Counted from the stretch's first letter, positions 52,161 through 60,754 are shown. The stretch: 64,000 nt of DNA from Microvirga lupini (GCF_014191055.1 NZ_JACHWB010000001.1:463875-527874), one strand, 5' to 3'. Notes: generated by a model not told the origin, from the letters alone. Program-made: numbers and translations.

Positions 52161-52706
52161 ATGCTGACTTGGTTCGTAGGTTTCCTGAAGAGGTTCGGTG
52201 CAAGCTTAATAAAGACGGCCAGAGGAGATTGGTCTCAGTTAAGCATCTTCGATAAGTGTTCGATGGGCATAACGTGTGTAAGTACGTGCTTAGGGCTCTA
52301 TGCCATATCTCCAGAGCTTGAGGTCCTTCAGCAGATTCGGGATCGTTTGGCGCCGCCCATCAGGAAAGAAGACGTCGTTTATGTAAGACGAGCGGCTCGC
52401 GACGGCGAGGCCGTTGCGATCGAACTTCAGAAGACGCGCACGGACGAACCAGTAAGCTACGAGGTTTGGATGTGCAGCGGGGAGGGTGGTCGTGAATTGA
52501 TCTTCTTCGGCTCTGGTCGATTTGGGCGAGAAGAAAATTCTGTCACGCTGCGGAATGTCTTGTCAGAGAACCCCTCACAAGTACTCCTCAAAGTCGCTGA
52601 TGCCGATCGGGTTTATGCCCGTCATGAGGAGTGGGATCTGTACCGATCGGTGAAGGAGACGGATACGAAGATTCTGCACGGCGATGTGCAATGCGGGGAG
52701 ATATAG
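52161..52706 (+). CDS. Hypothetical membrane-anchored protein
   Basis: A 181-aa protein I do not recognise. A basic N-terminal part (FLKRFGASLIKTARGDWSQL) precedes one hydrophobic segment around residues 34-50 (CSMGITCVSTCLGLYAI). A mainly polar domain follows, with VVYVRRAARDGEAVAIELQK and a beta-rich look. The predicted topology is a single anchor with the C-terminal domain probably outside the cytoplasm. Codon use is less GC-biased than in the flanking operons. It starts 1 nt before another gene's reading region and ends 1 nt before the thioredoxin-fold gene, so the two are a pair. Confidence 0.55.
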   Translation: MLTWFVGFLKRFGASLIKTARGDWSQLSIFDKCSMGITCVSTCLGLYAISPELEVLQQIRDRLAPPIRKEDVVYVRRAARDGEAVAIELQKTRTDEPVSYEVWMCSGEGGRELIFFGSGRFGREENSVTLRNVLSENPSQVLLKVADADRVYARHEEWDLYRSVKETDTKILHGDVQCGEI

Positions 52707-52707
52707 C

Positions 52708-53547
52708 ATGCAAACGAGGAGAAACTTACTGGCTAGCATGCTGGTTTCGGCCGCAAGCCCTCTGTTGCCTACGGTCGCCTTTGGACAAAGCCTTTGCGAA
52801 GTTTGGGACAAGACGTTGGTCTGGGATGTCAAGCATTCGCTGTGGGGCACATCCGGAGCCTCGTCGCAGGGCAAAGTGGTATATCTGATCGGCGCCCCTT
52901 GGTGCCCGTTCTGCCGCCGACTGGTGAACGAGTATCTTGAAGGACGCCACAATTTCGAGCTGCGCTTCATTCCAATCGACGTTGTTCAGCGCAAACATCG
53001 TGAGCAGCAAGCTGATATTGTGATTAACAAGCTGGACGGCTTGAAGCGGACATTCGTTAAGGGTGACAAGGTGCCAGGTATCTCTCCTGCCATGGAGAAG
53101 CTCATTCATGATGCCAACTTCATTGCACAGGAAGGATTGAAGGTTCGCTTCACGATGGGTAAGGGCTTGGTCTCTCCGACAGTCGTTTATGAAAAGACGG
53201 AAGGCACCTCAACGATCACAGGTTACAAGCCGTTGACTGAATTCGCATCGTCGATACGGCCGATGAAAGATCCGGGAAAGGATCTTAGTACTGATCTTGA
53301 GCAACTCCTTGCTCAGGAGAAGCAAATTGCTCCAGGCAGAATGGCAAACTTACGTCGGAAGACAGCAATTCATGCCTTGCCAAACGATGCTTCCGCTTCA
53401 GTCGGGTGTGTCGCGTCACGCAGCCTGAAGGCCATTGCAGAATGCAATATGAATGGCCAAGACTGGCTCAAGGTCGAAGCATTGGTTTCGCTCGAACATG
53501 AGCCGATCTATGGTTATATCGCTTTGCAGGATGCCGCCCTCTCCTGA
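52708..53547 (+). CDS. Secreted thioredoxin-fold protein with C-terminal SH3-like domain
   Basis: A 279-aa protein from ATG 52708, preceded by GGGGAGATATAGC. The signal peptide is MQTRRNLLASMLVSAASPLL, cleaved near AFGQSLC. The thioredoxin-type active site WCPFC is at residues 65-69 within VVYLIGAPWCPFCRRLVNEY, resembling DsbC/DsbG-type proteins. The last 65 residues (KTAIHALPNDASASVGCVAS, then DWLKVEALVSLEHEP and GYIALQDAAL) read like a bacterial SH3 domain. A periplasmic disulfide or redox role with a cell-wall- or partner-binding module is likely. This pairing is uncommon to my knowledge. Gene partner: the unknown membrane protein immediately upstream. Confidence 0.6.
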   Translation: MQTRRNLLASMLVSAASPLLPTVAFGQSLCEVWDKTLVWDVKHSLWGTSGASSQGKVVYLIGAPWCPFCRRLVNEYLEGRHNFELRFIPIDVVQRKHREQQADIVINKLDGLKRTFVKGDKVPGISPAMEKLIHDANFIAQEGLKVRFTMGKGLVSPTVVYEKTEGTSTITGYKPLTEFASSIRPMKDPGKDLSTDLEQLLAQEKQIAPGRMANLRRKTAIHALPNDASASVGCVASRSLKAIAECNMNGQDWLKVEALVSLEHEPIYGYIALQDAALS

Positions 53548-53655
53548 GTGCTTCCGAGCCGTGTAGCTCACCCCATTGCTTCTAGAGGGGCCCTGAACCA
53601 GTCGGCACCTAACATCCACCCGGCTCATACCTGTAGTTCTGACCAAAGCACTCCA

Positions 53656-54045
53656 TCACTCACAGCCGACGAGGACACTCATAAGCGTGGCTTGGTCCGC
53701 GAGATCGGCTGACGGAAGCGGCTGCATGGTCGTACCCTGCGCCAATGGTACATGATCGCTTTCCAAGAAACCTCGCAGCGATGGCCCCTTTGATGGCGAA
53801 GTTCACATTCTGTGGGATGTTGCCGTTCGGGGATGACCATAAGATTGAGAGGATTCAATTTCGCGGATACGACACCGACAATGTTGCCAGTCCGGTCGAG
53901 GAGTGGCCCACCGGAATTGCCAGCTCGGACCGGAGCTGAGATTTGGAAGGATCGACTGACATCCCGTATCCTTGAGAGAGCCGTCACCTGCCCTGGCATA
54001 GAATAGCCGTGCCATAGAGCAGGGCGCGGAATCCATAGGAGAGCT
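53656..54045 (-). pseudogene. Remnant of a trypsin-like serine protease gene
   Basis: On the minus strand, MPGQVTALSRIRDVSRSFQI and then APVRAGNSGGPLLDRTGNIV are clearly the C-terminal half of a chymotrypsin-fold protease, including the nucleophile motif GNSGGP. The frame then shifts: IPQNVNFAIKGAIAARF is readable in a second frame, and LESDHVPLAQGTTMQPLPSA to the end LMSVLVGCE in a third. The catalytic His and Asp parts are missing. At least two frameshifts and the truncated 5' end show that the gene is dead. Confidence 0.7.
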
Positions 54046-54232
54046 AGTCTATTCGGTCAGACATTAAGGTGCTGCGACCCGGTACCAATCCGAGAAAGAT
54101 GGGTTCTTTGGTCCCCAATTGGGAACGAACCGCCTTGAGGCTTGTCCGGTAACCAAGTGTTCAACACGGTCTATGAGCGACCACGTTGAGCCAAAGCTTG
54201 TTGTGGGCTGAATTGTGGGACGAAGCCGGGTA

Positions 54233-54251
54233 TTTTGGCATAATGCCAAAA
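54233..54251 (-). terminator. Inverted repeat downstream of tRNA-Ser
   Basis: TTTTGGCA-TAA-TGCCAAAA is a perfect 8-bp inverted repeat 26 nt past the tRNA 3' end. The AT-ends could give a weak terminator on either strand. Confidence 0.45.
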
Positions 54252-54276
54252 GTCTCAGGCGCTTAGATGTGGGATG

Positions 54277-54366
54277 TGGCGGAGGGAGCGGGATTCGAAC
54301 CCGCGATACGGTTTCCCGTATACACACTTTCCAGGCGTGCGCCTTCAACCACTCGGCCACCCCTCC
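54277..54366 (-). tRNA. tRNA-Ser (anticodon GGA)
   Basis: The minus strand reads GGAGGGGTGGCCGAGTGG at the 5' end and ends with TCCCTCC, discriminator G and encoded CCA. The acceptor stem GGAGGGG/TCCCTCC pairs with one G-U. The anticodon loop CTGGAAAG places GGA at 54332-54330, and a long variable arm (TATACGGGAAACCGTA) is characteristic of serine tRNAs. The T-arm is GGTTCGAATCC. Total length is 90 nt with CCA. Confidence 0.95.
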
Positions 54367-54573
54367 AGCATGAGCCTTGCTCGGCTCAAGAACCCTCGCC
54401 GGCCGGTCGGGCAGGCTGGTCAGGTTCTCCGCGTTCATCTGCGGAGCGCCCGTGTATCGCCAAATTGGGGCGAAAGGCAAGACCGAACTTGTGACAAATC
54501 ATCCTGAATCGCCTTTTCCATTGCGACAAAAGAGATTAGATAATTCCCCCTCTGTTCGGAGAGGTATCCTCCC

Positions 54574-54894
54574 TTGAAGTTTTTAGCGCGTAGCCTCGGC
54601 CTCCTGTTGATCGCAGCGGGATTTGTTGGGTTGGTGATCGATGGGACCCGCTCCATCGTCAACAATGCTGTATCGTTCGCTCCCATTGGGAAAGTGGCAG
54701 GCGTTCTCTTTCCGGGAAGCATGGCCGGAATGGAAGGGGGCCTTGCCCAACGCGCCTATCCTTGGCTGTGGGAGCCGATCGCCACCTATGGTCTTCAGTT
54801 GCCTGCTTCCGTTACCGGCTTCGTCATCGGGGCCATTCTGCTGTGGCTCGGTCAGAAGCCCCTGGAGCCCATCGGCTACTTGGCCGAGCGCTGA
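54574..54894 (+). CDS. Small conserved membrane protein
   Basis: A 106-aa protein from TTG 54574, with GAGAGG about 9 nt upstream. Two hydrophobic segments (LGLLLIAAGFVGLVIDGTRS near the start, LPASVTGFVIGAILLWLG near the end) flank a loop with WLWEPIATY. I recall similar hypothetical proteins in Hyphomicrobiales, without a known function. It precedes msrA, with an 85-nt gap. Confidence 0.65.
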   Translation: MKFLARSLGLLLIAAGFVGLVIDGTRSIVNNAVSFAPIGKVAGVLFPGSMAGMEGGLAQRAYPWLWEPIATYGLQLPASVTGFVIGAILLWLGQKPLEPIGYLAER

Positions 54895-54979
54895 CGCTTT
54901 CACGGCAAGGTGACGCAAGCGTCCCCTCCCATAAGAGCGGAGCGATGATTACATGAGCGGGGTCACGCGAGGGATCCCC

Positions 54980-55639
54980 ATGTTCAGCTTCCGCAAACGC
55001 ACCGATCTGCCGAACGCCGCCGAGGCCCTGCCGGGGCGGCCCAGCCCCATTCCCACTGCTGACCGGCACTTCATCAGCGGCCGCCCGCTGCTGCCGCCTT
55101 ACCCGGATGGTATGGAGAAGGCCCTGTTCGGCCTCGGCTGCTTCTGGGGGGCCGAACGCAAGTTCTGGCAGATGGGCGACGGCATCTGGATTACCGCAGC
55201 CGGTTATGCTGCCGGCATCACGCCGAACCCGACCTATGAGGAGGTCTGTTCAGGCCTCACCGGCCACAACGAGGTCGTGCTGGTGGTTTTCGACCCGAAG
55301 GCGGTCTCCTATGAGGCCCTGCTGAAGACCTTTTGGGAGAACCACGACCCAACCCAAGGCATGCGCCAGGGCAACGATGTCGGCACCCAGTACCGGTCCG
55401 GGATCTACGTGTTCAACGAGGACCAGCGCAGAGCTGCCGAGGCCTCCAAGGCCGCCTTTGCCCAGGCGCTGGCCGCCAAGGGCTATGGTCCGGTCACGAC
55501 CGAGATCCTGGAAGCAGGCCCGTTCTACTTCGCCGAGGATTACCATCAGCAATACCTGGCCAAGAACCCGAACGGCTATTGCGGCCTGGGCGGCACCGGC
55601 GTGTCCTGCCCCATCGGCGTGGGCGTCGCGGCCGAATAG
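54980..55639 (+). CDS. msrA: Peptide methionine-S-sulfoxide reductase MsrA
   Basis: A 219-aa long-form Msr[21 protein letters not shown] carries the catalytic [25 protein letters not shown] and [20 protein letters not shown] are the substrate-pocket segments. [12 protein letters not shown] near the end has the resolving cysteines. ATG 54980 ([11 protein letters not shown]) follows GAGGGA closely; ATG 54953 would add nine residues. It repairs oxidised methionine. A terminator follows. Confidence 0.92.
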   Translation: MFSFRKRTDLPNAAEALPGRPSPIPTADRHFISGRPLLPPYPDGMEKALFGLGCFWGAERKFWQMGDGIWITAAGYAAGITPNPTYEEVCSGLTGHNEVVLVVFDPKAVSYEALLKTFWENHDPTQGMRQGNDVGTQYRSGIYVFNEDQRRAAEASKAAFAQALAAKGYGPVTTEILEAGPFYFAEDYHQQYLAKNPNGYCGLGGTGVSCPIGVGVAAE

Positions 55640-55665
55640 GCCTGTCGCCCCATTCCCAGGGCATG

Positions 55666-55706
55666 AGAGAGCGGCTCGCCTTGCAGGGGTGAGCCGCTCT
55701 CTTTTT
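55666..55706 (+). terminator. Rho-independent terminator after msrA
   Basis: The 12-bp stem AGAGAGCGGCTC/GAGCCGCTCTCT has a 13-nt loop and is followed by TTTTTG. It lies 26 nt after msrA and may also serve the converging mepA gene. Confidence 0.85.
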
Positions 55707-55707
55707 G

Positions 55708-56628
55708 TTAAGGCCCGTCAGGCGCCGTGAGAACGCCGCGGCACTCATTGGGCAGCTGCGCCATGGTCAGGGGCGGGCGAGGCTTGCCCGGCTTCGGGTG
55801 CAGCATCTCGGGCGTGAACCAGGCTGCAAGCTCCGCGCCGCAGCCGTCGCCGCCGGGCGGCGGATCCTGGTCCGAGCACCCGGCATTGCCGGCCGGGCAG
55901 GCCAGCCGAATGTGGAAGTGATAATTGTGGCCCCAGGTCGGCCGCACCTTGCTCAGCCATCCGCGATCCGCGCCCGCCTCGCGGCAGAGAGCTTTCTTGA
56001 TGGCGGGATTCACGAAGATCCGGGCGACGCCGCGTTCCTGCGCGGCGGCGCGGATGAGAGCGGTGTGCTGGGGCGTCCAGCGGCTCGGATCCACGTCGAG
56101 CCAGTCGTCGCGCACCATGTTGGTGGCCGACATCTCCTCCCGCTCGGCCCGGCTCAGGCGTCGATCCGGCATGGGGGTCAGCCAGATATCAGCGTCGAGG
56201 CCGATCTGGTGCGAGGCGTGGCCCGTGATCATGGGGCCGCCGCGCGGCTGCGAGATATCGCCGACGAGGAGCCCCGGCCATCCATTGACGGAGGGAAGCC
56301 GCGTGGCAAACCTCTGCAAGAGGTCGATCAGCTGCGGGTGGCCCCAATTGCGGTTGCGGGACAGGCGCATGACCTGCCAGTTCTCGCCATCCACCGGAAT
56401 GGCTGCCGCGCCTGCAACACAGCCGCGGGCATAGCCGCCGATGGAACGCGGCCGCAGATCGGCGGGCGTGGTGCGCCGGCCGAAGAGTTCCTTGGCGGCG
56501 AGCTTCGGATCGTCCGGATTGGCCAGCGGCGGCAGGGGCTTCGGATTGAGGGTGCCCTTGTCCTGCGCGGCGGCGGAGCCGCCGATGACGAGAGCAAGGG
56601 CGATGGCGAAGAAACGAATCGGATTCAT
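55708..56628 (-). CDS. mepA: Penicillin-insensitive murein endopeptidase MepA
   Basis: A 306-aa LAS-family metallopeptidase. The signal peptide is MNPIRFFAIALALVIGGSAA with AQDKGT after cleavage. Zinc motifs are GHASHQIGLDADIWLTPMPD (HxxGxD near residue 138) and TWGHNYHFHIRLACP (HxH near residue 240). Paired cysteines in the C-terminal part suit the periplasm. It cleaves D-Ala-meso-DAP cross-links in peptidoglycan. Converges on msrA across the terminator. Confidence 0.9.
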   Translation of the reverse strand: MNPIRFFAIALALVIGGSAAAQDKGTLNPKPLPPLANPDDPKLAAKELFGRRTTPADLRPRSIGGYARGCVAGAAAIPVDGENWQVMRLSRNRNWGHPQLIDLLQRFATRLPSVNGWPGLLVGDISQPRGGPMITGHASHQIGLDADIWLTPMPDRRLSRAEREEMSATNMVRDDWLDVDPSRWTPQHTALIRAAAQERGVARIFVNPAIKKALCREAGADRGWLSKVRPTWGHNYHFHIRLACPAGNAGCSDQDPPPGGDGCGAELAAWFTPEMLHPKPGKPRPPLTMAQLPNECRGVLTAPDGP

Positions 56629-56734
56629 GCAGGAAGGCTAACCCGCATCTCTTCACTTCGGAACGTGTGGGCTGCGGCCATCTTGTCGCTCTTCAAGAAG
56701 AGGGCCGGATGTGAGGTCCGGCCCCTTGTATCGT

Positions 56735-57895
56735 TTAGTGCCGCGGCTGCGGGCGGCCCTCATAGGGCCCGCGCTGGCTCACATGGCCCGGCCCGAGAAT
56801 GCGCTTGTCGTGGCCATTGCCGGTGCGCCGCATGGTGGGCTGGTAGCGCGGTGTCGGGCGCTTGGCTTGGCGTTGCCGCCGGCCTCCGGTCAGCGGCGGC
56901 ATGAACAGCGCCGCGATGCCGGCGGCAACGCCGGCCAGAACGGCCGCCGTCACGAAGGGGTGAAGCTGTGCCTCGAGCAGGAAACTCGTCTTGCGCGGCT
57001 CGCCGGGAAGGGACGAGTACATGTCGCCGTCCTCGCGGGCCTGATAAAGATTGTCGCGCATGCCGGGACGTTCCGGCTGGTCCGTGGTCTGCGACCCGTA
57101 ACCTGTCCACTCCATCGCCTTGTCCACCAGGCGCGGGGCCACCTTGCCCATGGCGCCGATGACCCAGCCGCCGAACCCGACGGTGATCTCACGCCGCTGG
57201 TGCTCGGCTGCAAAGGCGATGGCTTTGCCAACCAGATGAGGGTCATAGGCCGGCGGAGGAACGGCGTTGTTGTGATCGAGATAGTTGCGGGCGTGTTCGA
57301 CATAAGGCGTGTCGATGGAGGAGGGCTTGATCAGCGTCACGGCAATTGGAGCACCCTGATTTTCCAGCTCCATGCGCAGACCGTCGGTGAACGCCTTCAC
57401 GGCATGCTTGGAGGCGGAATACTGGGTCTGCAGGATCATGGTCCGCTCGGACAGGACGCTGCCCACATTGATGATGGTGCCGCCGCGGCGGCGCATGTGG
57501 TCGGCAGCGATCATGGAGCCGTTGACGACGCCCCAATAGTTCACATCGAAGAGCTGCCGCTGATCCTCCATGGGGATCTCGTCGAGGTTTCCATACAGGG
57601 CAACCGCCGCATCGTTCACCCAGGTGTCAAAGCCGCCGAAGGTGTCGATGGCCGTGCGCGCTACGCGCTCCAGATCCTCGCGCTTGCTGACATCCGCCGC
57701 CACCGCGATGGCCCGGGTGCCGCCATGGCTGAGCTCTTCGGCGATTTTGCGCAAGGCCTCCTCGTTGCGGGCCACGAGGACGAGGCCCCGGGCGCCGCGC
57801 TCGGCCAACAGGTGCGCTGTTGCAAGTCCGATGCCGCTGGATGCGCCGGTGATGACGATGACCTGTTCCTCGACCGGCTTCTGGCGAACCGCCAT
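56735..57895 (-). CDS. Short-chain dehydrogenase/reductase with C-terminal membrane segment
   Basis: A 386-aa SDR. ITGASSGIGLATAHLLAERG near residue 14 is the cofactor loop. VNDAAVALYGNLDEIP, then INVGSVLSERTMILQTQYSA and YSASKHAVKAFTDG carry the Ser-Tyr-Lys triad. After the SDR core (to about residue 255) comes an extension with one hydrophobic segment, HPFVTAAVLAGVAAGIAALF, and a basic tail. ATG 57895 has GAGGGAGATTGCC upstream and is preferred to 57910. Substrate unknown. Such proteins are often annotated simply as SDR family. Confidence 0.83.
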   Translation of the reverse strand: MAVRQKPVEEQVIVITGASSGIGLATAHLLAERGARGLVLVARNEEALRKIAEELSHGGTRAIAVAADVSKREDLERVARTAIDTFGGFDTWVNDAAVALYGNLDEIPMEDQRQLFDVNYWGVVNGSMIAADHMRRRGGTIINVGSVLSERTMILQTQYSASKHAVKAFTDGLRMELENQGAPIAVTLIKPSSIDTPYVEHARNYLDHNNAVPPPAYDPHLVGKAIAFAAEHQRREITVGFGGWVIGAMGKVAPRLVDKAMEWTGYGSQTTDQPERPGMRDNLYQAREDGDMYSSLPGEPRKTSFLLEAQLHPFVTAAVLAGVAAGIAALFMPPLTGGRRQRQAKRPTPRYQPTMRRTGNGHDKRILGPGHVSQRGPYEGRPQPRH

Positions 57896-58073
57896 GGCAA
57901 TCTCCCTCATATCCTCACACTCTGGAAACGTTGATCAACGTAAGGGCGATGAGGGGGTTCCTACGGCAGCGCTTCGCCCGGGAGCAAAGCCTTGGAAAGC
58001 CTGGAGAAGCGCGGCACGGAACCGGGTTTTCAACCCGAGCGTTGCCTTAGGATCTCACACATGAAGGAGCGAG

Positions 58074-58487
58074 ATGATGCAGACGACGGCACAGAGCGGT
58101 GACGTTCGCGAAACCCATAGCCTGATCGCCAGCGACAAGGTTGAGGGAACGCCCGTCCGCCGCTCGGACGGTGAGAAGATCGGAACGATCGAGCGCGTGA
58201 TGATCGAGAAGCGATCCGGCAAGGTGGCCTATGCGGTCATGAGCTTTGGCGGCTTCATGGGTCTCGGCGAGGAATACTACACGCTTCCCTGGGGCGTCCT
58301 GAAGTACAATACCGAGCTCGATGCCTACGAGCTGAACCTCAACGAGGATCAGCTGCGCGGCGCCCCCCGGCGCAGTGCGGAAGGGCACGATGCTTCTTAC
58401 GACCGGGAGTGGGAGGAGCATGTCCACCGCTACTACAATGCCACTCCCTATTGGGGCGCCAGCGACCCGATGAGCACAGGCCGATAA
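58074..58487 (+). CDS. PRC-barrel domain protein
   Basis: A 137-aa soluble protein. SLIASDKVEGTPVRRSDGEK and IGTIERVMIEKRSGKVAYAV form the PRC-barrel core, followed by SFGGFMGLGEEYYTLPWGVL. The C-terminal third is acidic and aromatic. AAGGAGCGAG precedes ATG 58074. Such stand-alone PRC-barrel proteins are common in this order, and their exact role is not known. A terminator follows directly. Confidence 0.83.
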   Translation: MMQTTAQSGDVRETHSLIASDKVEGTPVRRSDGEKIGTIERVMIEKRSGKVAYAVMSFGGFMGLGEEYYTLPWGVLKYNTELDAYELNLNEDQLRGAPRRSAEGHDASYDREWEEHVHRYYNATPYWGASDPMSTGR

Positions 58488-58525
58488 CCGGCCTTCAATC
58501 GGATTTGAAACCACGACCCCGAACG

Positions 58526-58558
58526 AAAAAATCGCCCGGCTTTCACCGGGCGATTTTT
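58526..58558. terminator. Bidirectional Rho-independent terminator
   Basis: AAAATCGCCCGG/CCGGGCGATTTT with loop CTTTCA gives a stem with A-tract and T-tract on opposite sides. It can terminate the PRC-barrel gene and the converging histone-like gene. Confidence 0.88.
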
Positions 58559-58611
58559 ATGCACATGCGCCGGAGGATGGGGGCCATCCCGGCGCGTGTG
58601 GCATGGGTCTC

Positions 58612-59232
58612 TTAGCGCTTGCGCGACTTCGAGGGGCTCTTGCGAGCGCTCGATGACCGCTTGGCGACCTTGGCCGACTTCTTCGTGGAAGAGGTGCGGC
58701 TCGAAGCGGCGGCGGCGCGCTTGGGAGCGGAGCTGCGCGACTTGGAGGCCGAGCTGCGCGAAGCGGACTTCACTGCGCCGCGGCTGGAGCTGCGGGACGC
58801 AGTCTTCTTGGCCGAAGAGCGAGCCGACGAAGCCGAACGAGCCGAGGTCTTCTTGGCGGCGGTCTTGCGAGCCGTCGTCTTCTTGGCTGCCGTCTTGCGA
58901 GCGGTGGTCTTCTTTGCAGCCGACTTCTTCACGGCCGATTTGGCGGTCGTCTTCTTGGCTGCGGTTTTCTTGGCGGTGGCTTTCTTGGCGACCGTCTTCT
59001 TGGCCGTGGTCTTCTTCACGGCCGACTTCTTCACGCCGGACTTGGCCGAGGACTTGGCTGCCGTCTTCTTGGCAGCGGTCTTCTTCGGGGCAGCCTTCTT
59101 GGCGCTGGTCTTCTTGGCGCTGGACGAGCTGCTGCGCGAGCTGCTCTTCTTCGCGGTCTTCTTCTTGGTGCTGGTCGCACCGGTGTCACCCGTGAACAGC
59201 ATCGTCAGCGGGTTCTTGGTATCTGTCGGCAT
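58612..59232 (-). CDS. Histone H1-like, Lys/Ala/Ser-rich DNA-binding protein
   Basis: A 206-aa very basic protein from ATG 59232, with GGAGGCGGCA upstream. After MPTDTKNPLTMLFTGDTGAT, nearly all residues are K, A, T, S or R in repeating units such as KKTAAKK, KKTTAKK and ARKTAAKK. It resembles the C-terminal tail of eukaryotic H1 and bacterial H1-like proteins, and is predicted to be disordered and nucleic-acid binding. Repeats at DNA level make this locus prone to slippage. Single gene with its own terminator. Confidence 0.8.
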   Translation of the reverse strand: MPTDTKNPLTMLFTGDTGATSTKKKTAKKSSSRSSSSSAKKTSAKKAAPKKTAAKKTAAKSSAKSGVKKSAVKKTTAKKTVAKKATAKKTAAKKTTAKSAVKKSAAKKTTARKTAAKKTTARKTAAKKTSARSASSARSSAKKTASRSSSRGAVKSASRSSASKSRSSAPKRAAAASSRTSSTKKSAKVAKRSSSARKSPSKSRKR

Positions 59233-59815
59233 TGCCGCCTCCTTCAAGGGCCTTCGCGTGCAACCGTCACGCTTGCAAGGCAACGTCGTTATACCAAGGG
59301 GGTTCCGAATAACGGAAAGTGTAGACAGTAGAAGCCTCACTTTTTCTGTGGATATGTTGTCGAGGATTGCGCTCTGCACTTGCGGATCCAAGACTCAATA
59401 TCGGGTTCAAGATGAGGCAGTTAGAGCCGCTCCCTTAGTCGTGCCGACATCGCATGCCGACACTGCTCGCGCTTTCGGTAGTGCGGAAATCACTTTTTAA
59501 AACAATGCCTTATGCCATATGTAAAGAAGATGTTAAACGTCATCAGAGTATTCGTCCGTGTTTGAGAGCGTTCAACATTGAAGCCGAAATCCTCTTCACT
59601 CGGAGAGGATCGAGGAGGGGTTTTACGACCGCGCGAGTCATCGCGAGCGATCGGCAAAAAATTTTGTCGATCGGAGTCGAAAATCGCTCGGTGCGTCGCT
59701 TCATCGAGTCGAGAATCAGAATCACGAGTCATGCGTGGGCGGATAATCGGCACCTCGTGCGAGACACATCGAGCGGTGCCCTCCGGTCGTGCGCGCCTTG
59801 GTCGCTGCACGCCGC
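59233..59815. other. 583-nt stretch without a supported gene, with a long palindrome
   Basis: The stretch is lower in GC than its surroundings and contains only unconvincing frames. At 59648-59673 lies the near-perfect palindrome CGATCG-GCAAAAAATTTTGT-CGATCG, with many GATC/TCGA-like words around it (GAGTCG, CGAGTC). The histone-like gene promoter must lie at its left end and the EamA gene promoter at its right end. I see nothing else in it. Confidence 0.45.
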
Positions 59816-60754
59816 ATGACGATGGAGGCTTCACGCCACGGAAGCGGCAGGGTAATCGGAGGAGGTCTTCACATCGTCCGGTTCGTCGTGCCCCAACGTA
59901 GCATCCTTGCCGTCGTCCTCTGGATGAGCGGCGCGCTCCTCGCCTTCTCGGCAACAGCCATTGCCGTGCGCGCACTCGCGCCCACCTTCTCGATCTTCGA
60001 GATGCTGGCGGTCCGCAACGCCGCCGGCGTCCTGATCCTGCTCGCTCTTGCACTCGTCAGGCCGGAGCTCAGACCGGGCCTGACGCCGCGCCGCTTCGGT
60101 CTCCATCTTGCGCGCAACGTTCTGCATTTCGCCGGCACGGATGGATGGGCTTTCGGCCTCACGCTTCTGCCGCTCGCGACCGTCTTCGCGCTTGAGTTCA
60201 CCACGCCGGCCTGGGTGGCATTGCTGGCGATCCCGCTGCTGAAGGAGACCATGACGCGGGGCCGGTTGGTCGCCGTGATTCTCGGCTTCATCGGCATTCT
60301 CGTGATCCTGCGGCCGGGGCTGGAAACCTTGCAGCCGGCCAGTTTCCTGATGCTCGGAGTAGCCTTCAGCTTCGCTCTCGTGGCGATCATGACCAAGCGC
60401 CTTACGATGACCGAGAGCACCTTCTCGATCCTCTTCTTCATGAACCTGCTTCAGCTGCCGATGAACCTTGCGGGCGTGCGCCGGGCCTTCTGGCTTGAGG
60501 TGCAGCCGTCCCATGCTCTGCCCTTCGCCGGCATCTGCCTAGGCGGCCTGCTCGCCCATTACTGCCTGACCAACGCTTATCGTCAGGGCGATGCCACGAT
60601 GGTCGTGCCCCTGGACTTCATGCGCATCCCGCTGATCGCCTTCGTCGGCTGGCAGTTCTATGGCGAGCCGCTCGATCCTTATGTCTTCCTCGGCAGCTTC
60701 TGCATCATCGTGGGTCTGCTCTATTCCCTGCATCGCGAGGCACGCTCCGCATGA
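59816..60754 (+). CDS. EamA/DMT-family transporter
   Basis: About 312 aa with ten hydrophobic segments in two EamA repeats. The core runs from LAVVLWMSGALLAFSATAIA through FEMLAVRNAAGVLILLALAL to the last helix VFLGSFCIIVGLLYSLHRE. The start is uncertain: ATG 59816 has a weak ribosome site, whereas GGAGGAGG at 59858 suggests initiation closer to the first membrane helix, with no good codon at the right distance. The substrate is unknown. The stop overlaps the helicase start by ATGA. Confidence 0.78.
   Translation: MTMEASRHGSGRVIGGGLHIVRFVVPQRSILAVVLWMSGALLAFSATAIAVRALAPTFSIFEMLAVRNAAGVLILLALALVRPELRPGLTPRRFGLHLARNVLHFAGTDGWAFGLTLLPLATVFALEFTTPAWVALLAIPLLKETMTRGRLVAVILGFIGILVILRPGLETLQPASFLMLGVAFSFALVAIMTKRLTMTESTFSILFFMNLLQLPMNLAGVRRAFWLEVQPSHALPFAGICLGGLLAHYCLTNAYRQGDATMVVPLDFMRIPLIAFVGWQFYGEPLDPYVFLGSFCIIVGLLYSLHREARSA

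Noticed and set aside
54064..54480. A 138-codon minus-strand frame containing [20 protein letters not shown]
   Set aside because: The frame runs through the tRNA-Ser gene; this peptide pattern is a well-known false translation of serine tRNAs.
59490..60053. A 187-codon minus-strand frame across the 59.2-59.8 kb gap
   Set aside because: It overlaps the EamA gene antisense, is very arginine-rich in the way antisense frames of high-GC genes are, and has no start signal.
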